Source: Costus lasius (lineage: Eukaryota; Streptophyta; Magnoliopsida; Zingiberales; Costaceae). From it: a stretch of DNA of 64,000 nt. A program made the position numbers and the translations under genes. Below the pieces are notes generated by a model, which was given only the letters and a program-made list of their open reading frames with translations, was not told the origin of the DNA and did not search any database. The DNA lies in the NCBI GenBank assembly GCA_027563935.2, contig JANVAS020000203.1:1860001-1924000 (forward strand). The letters run 5' to 3'. Shown here piece after piece: positions 56,405 to 64,000 of the stretch (position 1 is the stretch's first letter; each line of letters begins with the position of its first letter).

Positions 56405-58749
56405 TGTCACGCCCCAGTGGAAAGCCAACTATCCCTAGCTAAGGGTTCCCAGGGTGATGATAATATTGATAGGAACCAAAGAACTAAAATAATCACATAT
56501 CATTTATTAAATAAATAATCCAAACTTAACATTAAAAGTTTTATAACACAATCTTTAACAATATATTATCCAATTTGTAAATAAATCAACTGAAATAAGA
56601 GCTAAAAGACTATTTGAACTCAGGCTGATATTTGCTATCTACTCTAGCCCTCCCAGAAGGTAACTCTGTACTTGATGATTTACATGACATTCTTTATATT
56701 ATTTGTATATCATTGTTTCAGTCATTGTATTATCTTGTTATTTGACTCCCTCACCACTTTGTTGATTCCTACTTAGCGTCATGGCCAATAGATCTCAATA
56801 ATGAGCTGCACTCATTTTTAGAGTGTTTCCACTGTAGCTCACACAGTGGAACGACTGTCCTAAATAGCACGGAGTGTTGCGTCCAACACCTAGCAATCGT
56901 AGTATTGTCCCAAGATAACTAGCGGTACGCTGATCGACAACCATATAGCCCGAAATCATCGGTAACTATATCTCACACAAACAAGCCACTGGAGATAAAT
57001 CATCTAGTCTAGAGGTCAATACATCACGACTTTAACATCATAAATATTTAACTGTTCTACCATCATTCTCAATGTCAACATATCAGATATCTCAATACAA
57101 CTTTATTAATCATTCATACAGAAAGAGAATATGACCAAATGAATAAAATAATTGAGGTCAATAGAATTTCAGAAATAAAACAAGCAGACGAATCAAATCG
57201 ATATATCAGTGTCAATCAATTCTAATATATATGTATCATATATCAAATCAAAGGAATAAGCAACAAATTCTATACTTTCTTGACACCGTAACAAAGGAGT
57301 AGGGTAAGATTCCTACCTCAAGTGCTGATTTCCTGAATCCCTCAGAAATCACAATTATCTCCACTTCTTAACTTTGTATAGCCAACAGAATTGCTTATCA
57401 AACGATGCAAGCCGATTAGTAGATCAATCACTCTGTAACATGAATTTGTATATAAACTGTATCAATAAATATTCTATCTTGAAAACTAAGACTACCAACA
57501 TGTAGAACATATCCCTAAACCTAGAGAACCAGTCTTAGATCTAGTGGAACGAACCTAAAACCCACTGAACTGGATAGGATTGTAGTGAACCGAGTAGATT
57601 CACCCTGAACAAAGTTAGACCGACACTTAGAACTTAAATTACACAAAATATATAAGTCATCTAAAGACACACAGGATACCATCAGATAGATAATTTCATA
57701 AGCTTTCCAACGGCTACCTGAACCAGCCCAAATTCGACTGGATTAGGGTCGAACCGGTCCAAATTCAAGCACTGGGCTGAAATTAAAATTGAACCGCTGA
57801 ATCCTGTTGAACCGATTCAAATCAATTTCACTCAGCTTGCCAGTTTATTTACAAATAACTTGGACCAAACCCTAAAATTAAATCGAGCCAACCGCTCGCC
57901 CACGCCGCCCGATCTCCACAGTGCAAGGCCACTGGACTTACGTCCGTTGCTTGCGCCGGTGAGCTCCCGAGGGCCCGTCGAGTGTCCGTTCGTCACCAAT
58001 CCTTGCCAAAAGACTCTTGACAATGAAAAGAAGCTCTAGAGGTGGCTTCGGCGAGCTTTCGATGCACGGTCAAAGCACCCGAAGTAGCTGAAAGTATCGA
58101 CGGTGGCGCCGCCGCCGTTGACACACCAAACGACTCAAAAACTCCATAGATCTTCTCCAAAACAATAGCAAAGAAAGCATACCTTGCTACGACATTGTAT
58201 AGCCCTGGAACAGAGAACTCATGTCGATGGAAGCACTAGAAGATTGAAGCTTGAGGCGGTGCCGCTCAAACTCCGGTGACTGGTTCGAACTCGATTTCTA
58301 CTTCCTGATGGCGCGTCTAAACTCGAAGAGAGACTAGGGTTCATCTTTTGCCAATGAGAGCAGAAGCTTTCTAATATAGAGGCAAGACACGTCTTAGATT
58401 GGCGAGAACATGGCGGTGACTTAGTCGCCGGAATCTGCGGGGAAGACGACGAGTTCGCTCGTCGCTCGAACTTAACCCAAAATAGAAATAATTAAAACGA
58501 GAGCAGTTTTGTTAACAAATTGCGACTTAGCCTGATGGTTGGGCTAAACCAAAACACTTAACATGTCGCAGGTTCGATCCCCTACTAATATGAAACTAAA
58601 TTTTTTTAATAAAAATCAATTTTAAAACCTTTTAAAAATTCAGGAAAACTTTTAGAAAAATCCCAAAAATTCCAAAACATAAATTCTGAATTTTATAAAA
58701 TTTAAAATTTAAATTATTAATAGAAAAATTTAAATGTTAGGCTATAACA
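56405..58749 (-). repeat. Solo LTR of a Del/Tekay-type element, 2,345 bp
   Basis: Plus strand TGTCACGCCCC...GCTATAACA, with ACTTG duplicated at 56400-56404 and 58750-58754. No internal region is attached. By comparison with the Tekay LTR ends (GGGGCGTTACA) it points along the minus strand. 57830-58480 is GC-rich, with short frames that are not convincing genes. It contains antisense tRNA-like boxes at 58528-58542 and 58571-58580. Part of it (56885-56965) resembles 11680-11750. Confidence 0.82.
58528..58580 (+). promoter_or_regulatory. tRNA-like A and B boxes in the solo LTR
   Basis: TAGCCTGATGGTTGG (58528-58542) and GGTTCGATCC (58571-58580) fit polymerase III A and B boxes. They lie about 170 bases from the LTR's 5' end and antisense to it. 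The pair at 32885-32938 lies about 135 bases from its LTR's 5' end, also antisense. Confidence 0.5.
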
Positions 58750-58754
58750 ACTTG

Positions 58755-59005
58755 GGTAGCAGTGATGCACTACAAGTGCCACTCACTATTTGTGATGACT
58801 TCAGTTCATCACTGCCAACGTCAGAGGAACCTACAGGGTCTCACAACTTAATACTCAGGTTCTCTTATTGATCGAGTAGCCTTATGATCGAGTTATTGGA
58901 TAAGTCAGATCTATTTGGGAGAATTTATCAGCGCCATTGTGCCTGATGAGATGGAAGGGACTTATTGGAGTGTTGTATCCCAAGTTGTTTGGCGTGTACC
59001 TTGGA
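58755..59005 (+). repeat. Copia LTR fragment, right part
   Basis: Continues the LTR of 55664-56404: GGTAGCAGTGATGCACTACA and CCACTCACT parallel AGACAGTGATGTGTTGCTAG and CCCTCACT at 19559-19590, and GATAAGTCAGATC parallels CTTAAGTCAGATC. Similarity fades near 58920, and the junction with the next element lies near 59005. Confidence 0.5.
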
Positions 59006-59033
59006 CTAATCCTAGGCAACGGCGCGAAAAACT

Positions 59034-60950
59034 TGTTGTGTCTACAAGTGCACGGATACTCGAAGTAATAAAGAAAGATATCGAACCACAGAGACCTTAT
59101 TGTTAAGTACCAAATAGTTATATTCTTACTTGCTAAGCAACTGAATAATAGCAAAGCAATGATGGAAAACAGACGAAATTAGATAATCAGAGAGAAACAT
59201 TGGGACTAGGGTTTCATCCTCCTTAATTCTAATGACTAGATTTAAATAAAAGGTCGTCAGACTAATCTTATCATGATAAAGACTTAATTTACTTTATAAA
59301 GGGATCATCTCACTTTCGTGCAGACAATCATGTAGGGACTAATCCTCGCTTTCGTGCAAAATCTATCCCAACGCTAAAGATAAGTAAATCATCAATCAAA
59401 GAATTCAAAGATTACTTTCGTGCATCCGAATTCTAAGTTGATTGTCTCAAGTGAAATCTCAAGTATCACTTTCATGCATCCGAGTCTCAACACAAGTTCT
59501 ACTTATGGTTTTCCGACGACTCAATCCTCACTTTGGTGCAAGATCAAATCAAGTCTAACACAATAACTCAACCCTAGATTCAAATTATCTATCATGGCAA
59601 TAAGATCACTAAAATAAAATAATTAAGAACTAACCTAAGAGAGTTCCTAACATGCAATTCTAGGGTTCCAAGTTCTCAAGCAAGTCACCTTTCGGTCCTT
59701 ATTGCGAGAACTCTAAAATATGAATAATAACATCAATCTATGGAGAATCAAAGTACAATTATTCACATAAGTAAAATTATCATCATAAAACTATTCTGAC
59801 GAAGATAAAAAGTTATCTAATCATTAAAAATCAAGAAGGATTACACCCCTTGTCCCAAAATATGTCTAAGCTTGCATGGAAAAGGAAATACAATAATCCA
59901 TAGTTCAAAGTATTAGAAAATCAAAGAAAAGGGGGAAATCAACTTTACACCACGGCTGTAAAAGAATTTACAGCCGTAATTTGCCTCCAAAACACGTTGT
60001 CAACAGTGCCGCGCCCCTTCTTTTGTTGATTCCTCCTCCGATTGAAATCCTTTTCCTCTGAAACTTCTGGGGTGTTGTCTTCTCCTCAAGCAAAGCTTCT
60101 GCATGAAAATCACGGCCTGAGGTGAGGTGCCCTCTATGCCTCTCGGCGCGATGCCAAACCCTAATTGCCTCTCTGTCGATTGCTCTCTAGATTCTAGATA
60201 AAAATTCCTCCCTCCACTTCTTGTTTTCTTCTCTTTTAGACGAGTCTACAACATCTTTCGGATCTCAATTTGGAGGTCTAGATCAAAAGTTATGGTCAGC
60301 GCAAGATTTGGACCCGTAAAAATCGCGTTTTTGAAATGAAATTACGGCCGTAAATGAAATTACGGCAGTGCCGTAATTTCTGCTATGTGAAGTATTTGTC
60401 AAGATTACGGCTCGTAAAAATGTTTATGGTCATGCCGTATTTGCTTCTGTATGTTTCTGGACCAAAATACGGCCCGTAAAGATCACTACGGCAGTGCCGT
60501 ATTCTCTAAAATCTCTCGGGTGGAAAATCATCTAGCATTACGGCATCGTAAAGATTGTTACGACGGTGCCGTAATCTCACAAAATTCTCTGGTCGAAATC
60601 TTCCCAAATTACGGCACCTCTCAGGGATTACGGCTGTACCATAATTCTATGGCGTAATTACGGTACCGTAAAATCCATTACGGGGGTGCCGTAATTTGCT
60701 ATGAAGCTCTGATTCTCCTGAAATTTGACGTGTGACTTCGTTTTGATATCTGGAATCCATTGTTGTGCTCGAATCCTTTAAAATCCATCAAAATATAGCA
60801 CTTTTTACCTGAAATTCATGAAAAATAAGAAATTGTGTAGATTATGCGATATTTAACAAATAATGCTTAAAAACAAGGAAAAGTTCATAAATATGACATG
60901 AAAAGATATATAAAATGGCATGAAATTTACTATAAATTTCAGTGTCATCA
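59034..60950 (-). repeat. LTR of the reversed Athila-derived element
   Basis: 1,917 bp, plus strand TGTTGTGTC...GTGTCATCA. It contains the CTTTCGTGCA repeats (about 59310-59545), the hairpin (59952-59977) and the palindrome array (60335-60700), all in mirrored order to the LTR at 13353. Divergence from that copy is considerable. Confidence 0.82.
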
Positions 60951-63480
60951 AATACATAAGGCTCAAACAAATAGATAGAATAAAGAACTCTACTATGGAA
61001 AATATGCCTTTTCATGAAAAATAAATTTCTAAAATATAATTACTCATGAAATTTTCCACTAACTTTTTGCACAAAATTTCAGGTAAATACATCATTCTCT
61101 GAATTTAGTCTTTAAGATCCACAATTTTGATTGAATAAAACTTCGCAACTCGCATAATCAACAGAATCTCAGTCTCATGATTTCACCCACTTTTCAGTTT
61201 AAATCTATCTTACCTTTGTTTACAGGAATAGGATATCCAAAATCTTTTCCACACAATTTTTTTTCTATTTCTCTTCCTCTCCCTTTTTTATGGGATGTAC
61301 CCACATAGATACATATATAATTTTTTTATTTGGACTTTAACTCTTATCTTTGGTACCACTGTCAATTTTACACAGTGCCAAGTAGAGGAGTCATTTTCTT
61401 TTTCTCTCTCTCTTTTTTATAGACTTCAACCCATGTCTTAGGTACCACTGTCAATTTTACACAGTGCCAAGTAGGGGAGTCTCTCACTATTTTTGTGGAT
61501 CTTGGAATCTTCCTTCCCAACAAATAGTAGAATAGACTAAACATCAACTAGGTTAATCAATTGACATCAATTCAAAAATTACACTCATATGCTCATTTTA
61601 TTCAAGTAAGATGCTTTACTCTTGGATTGCATTCATCAAATAACATACCTACCCAAAAACCTTATGCCTCAATCAATGAAGAATTTCAACAAGTAGATAT
61701 ATATTGAAGAAATAAATTCAGCATAATAGGTATATCTCCATTCATAGGCATGCATGCATGAACATTCATCATGATATATAACAAAAATCTACCCATCTCT
61801 CATCTCATGGATTCATGTCATAAAGTTTTTAAACAACAAAATATGTCAAAATCAATGCAAAAGGTGTGAAGCATGAAACTCAAAAGGTCATGGTCAAAAG
61901 TGTAACATGATAGACTCAAGCAACTTCATAGAAAAGAAATCTCAATGAGTGATATATCAAAAGCTAATCAAAGATGCAAACCATAATCATGAATAAAAGA
62001 GGGTGCAAATGATACTCACAAAACTATATAGCAAGCTTTGACCGAAAATACATAAGGCTCAGACCAAAAATAGTGTCGGGCAAATGCTGCAAGGTCCAAG
62101 TATGTACCTTTCAAAAATTTTACCTGTAAATTTAAGGTACATAAGGCTCAGTTTGAAAATAGTCTCAAAAATAATAATGATAAAATAATTCTCTCAAGGG
62201 AGAATCAGAGATGTCGCCGGAGGCCTGTAGAGGATGCCGGTGGAAAAAGCTGATGTAGCTGAGAAGCAGAGGGTGAACAGAGGCTAGCTGAAAAGCTACT
62301 AGCAATGATGGTGATGGTGCCGATAGTAGAGTGAGTAATCTCTAGTGGCCTGCTAGAGAATACAGTCCTGGAGGTGACATAGTCGGCTGGTGGGTGCGAG
62401 AGATAGCACTGCATAAAAAAATCAGAGTCAGAAATGAAGAGTCTGCTGATGGTATAATCCAGTGTCGACGGTTGGAAACAGTGATGTCAGAGGCAGATGC
62501 AGTGGTGGCTAGAGGTGGAAGACAGTTGCTCTTGAAGATTTTTGAATTTTGAGGCAAAATAAGAAATAACAGGTTGAAAGCAAACCGAGCAGTTTTTGAA
62601 TTTTTTTATGAAAAGTAGCCATACCCTAGAATAAAATTTAATGATCCAAAAGGAAAATGGACAAAACCAAGTTGTAGAATAAGATATGTTCTTTTTAGAC
62701 GTATGAAAATCAAAAGATCAAAATCTATCAGGAATTTAGGGTATCAAGAGAAAGAAGGCTACTCAGATTAGAAAACTACAAAAACTGCACAAAAGTTAAT
62801 CAGATTCAAAAAGTTGCCATGTGTCCTAAAATGATTAGAAAATAAAATCATGAAAACAATTAATCCACAAGATAGAACAACACATGTTCTTTATATTCCA
62901 AGTTAATCACCGAAGCATTTTAAAATGTGGCAGCAAAAGTGCTAAGCAGATTAGTCAGAAAAAACTACTGTATAAATTAATCATTATCGAAAAGATGCTA
63001 GGTGTTTTAGAATGATCCATGAACTTTAAAATTCAGAAAAAATATCCAGATGATAGACAAAGATGAGTACTTCGTGATGGTGCCAAAGATCAAAAATTTT
63101 TGTGACTCAGATTCTTAAAATGGCAGCGAGAAAGCACCTACTCGGATAAGCAGAAAGTAGTTCAAAAATTACGGGCGTAATGTTCTTTACGGTAGTGCCG
63201 TAATGTACACAAAAAAATCTCGGGTCAAAAATATCCAGAAATATGGTACCGTAAAAACCAATACAGTACTGCCGTAATAGACTAAAACTCTCAGGATGAA
63301 CGTAGATCATGATTACGGCACCGTAAAGAAGATTACAACAGTGCCATATTTTGCGCAAAAATCAATTTTACCTGCAAAAAGAAATGAAAAATTAATTCTA
63401 AAAATAAAGTAAAATAAAAACAACTAAACTAAGTAATAATGCTTGGGTTGCCTCCCAAGAAGCGCTAATTTTAGGTCCAT
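60951..63480 (-). other. Non-coding internal region of the reversed Athila-derived element
   Basis: Right of the LTR is AATACATAAGGCTC, the mirror of GAGCCTTATGTATT. The paired CTTGGCACTG units are at about 61345-61480, further TACATAAGGCTCAG copies are at about 62049 and 62140, and the palindromes are at 63165-63352. Antisense frames at 62205-62557 are the counterpart of DNA at 18060-18470 and are not clearly coding. Confidence 0.6.
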
Positions 63481-63500
63481 AGCTTGACCAAAACCAAAAA

Positions 63501-64000
63501 TCATGGTGAAGCAGGTGAATCAGTACCAAAGTAAAGAGCAAACAATTTCCTGCATTTCCTTTGTCCAAAAATTTTAGCCACTAATCCAAAAATCCAGAAT
63601 TGCATATAAATCACAATCAAAGTGGCTTTCTCAAATATGCAGAAATTAAAATCAAAATTTTCAATGATCTTCCTATGTTTGTTAGTGAGCAAAATCATAA
63701 GTCCTTTTTTCAAATTTTTATCTTCAATTACAATAGGACTTCGATCAAAATATTCAAGCATTGGATCATCAAAATAATTTTTATGTCTCAAATTTGGTTC
63801 CTCAATAAAACTCAATTTTTCAAATAGATTAGAAGAGTGAACAATAGATATGGGCAAAACATTATCATGGTGAGATTCATCCATTTTTGTGATTTTCAAA
63901 TCATCTTCAAGTTCCTCATGCTCACAATCAAATTATTCATCAATTTCAAAATTATCATCCAAATCAACGTGAGATTTTTCAAAATCAGTCCCCTCATACC
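63501..64000 (-). pseudogene. Gag-like acidic ORF of the reversed element (C-terminal part)
   Basis: Minus strand, 132 open residues ending FGTDSPASP at 63501. It aligns with the end of the 15838-17085 frame: shared DDPMLxYFD, KKGLMILL, NFDFNFCIF, IVIYMxFWIFGLV and QRKxRK. A TAA near 63933 replaces a lysine-leucine-like position, after which the acidic reading continues upstream to the window edge. Function unknown. Confidence 0.7.

Larger units (their letters stand above)
59006..64000 (-). mobile_element. Second Athila-derived element, reversed, incomplete
   Basis: One LTR (59034-60950) and about 3 kb of internal DNA to its right match 13353-17085/29065 in reverse orientation; the rest lies beyond the window. 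The internal sequence keeps the gag-like C-terminus, GGTTGCCTCCCAAGAAGCGC, the palindromes, the CTTGGCACTG repeats and the sequence next to the LTR. To the left of the LTR is a primer-site-like sequence as well, so this LTR has internal-type DNA on both sides. Confidence 0.75.

Noticed and set aside
62205..62557. Antisense coding frames in the reversed Athila-derived element (and 17921-18121)
   Set aside because: Similar frames recur only because the DNA is homologous; no protein motif is seen and lengths differ between copies.

Overview
The window is nuclear DNA of a flowering plant. It has one intron-rich host gene with GT-AG splice sites, and almost everything else is LTR retrotransposons, several nested inside one another. 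I see no bacterial-style genes, rRNA genes, true tRNA genes or CRISPR arrays. The species cannot be named from the sequence.

Layout. 1-1097 is the 3' part of an Athila/Tat-type LTR. 1098-4732 is a minus-strand non-autonomous gypsy element with decayed gag and protease and no reverse transcriptase. 4733-6150 is AT-rich spacer. 6804-10404 is the only host gene: nine coding exons for a 257-residue acyl-protein thioesterase/carboxylesterase with an intact Ser-Asp-His triad. From about 11.6 to 54.6 kb there is one large nest. Its outermost layer is an old Del-like gypsy relic on the minus strand, in pieces at about 11.6-12.16, 41.29-42.40 and 53.52-54.59 kb. A solo LTR (12162-13352 plus 40973-41286, target duplication ACTAG) lies in the relic's LTR. 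An Athila-derived non-autonomous element (13353-40967, AGGTT) lies in that solo LTR. A coding-intact Copia element (18775-27962, GATTG) lies in its internal region, and a broken Tekay/Del chromovirus (30503-40497, minus strand, TCCAT) lies in its 3' LTR. A second Tekay/Del element (42408-53514, CATTC) with an intact 1530-residue polyprotein and nearly identical LTRs lies in the relic's coding region. 54.6-55.1 kb is MITE-like DNA, 55.66-59.0 kb is a Copia LTR fragment split by a solo LTR (56405-58749, ACTTG), and 59.0-64.0 kb is a second, reversed copy of the Athila-derived family that runs off the window.

How the parts relate. The host gene probably removes acyl groups from proteins or small esters. 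The Copia element and the 42.4-kb chromovirus each carry a full gag-protease-integrase/RT/RNase H set and could still move. The 30.5-kb chromovirus is disabled by one frameshift and two stop codons. The Athila-derived family is the most unusual item: no pol, a shortened gag fused to a long acidic region with a conserved hydrophobic/basic tail, arrays of short ACGGTACCGT-type palindromes in both LTR and internal DNA, a hairpin whose stem changes in a compensating way between copies, and no purine-rich tract where one is expected. It presumably depends on proteins from an autonomous relative outside the window.
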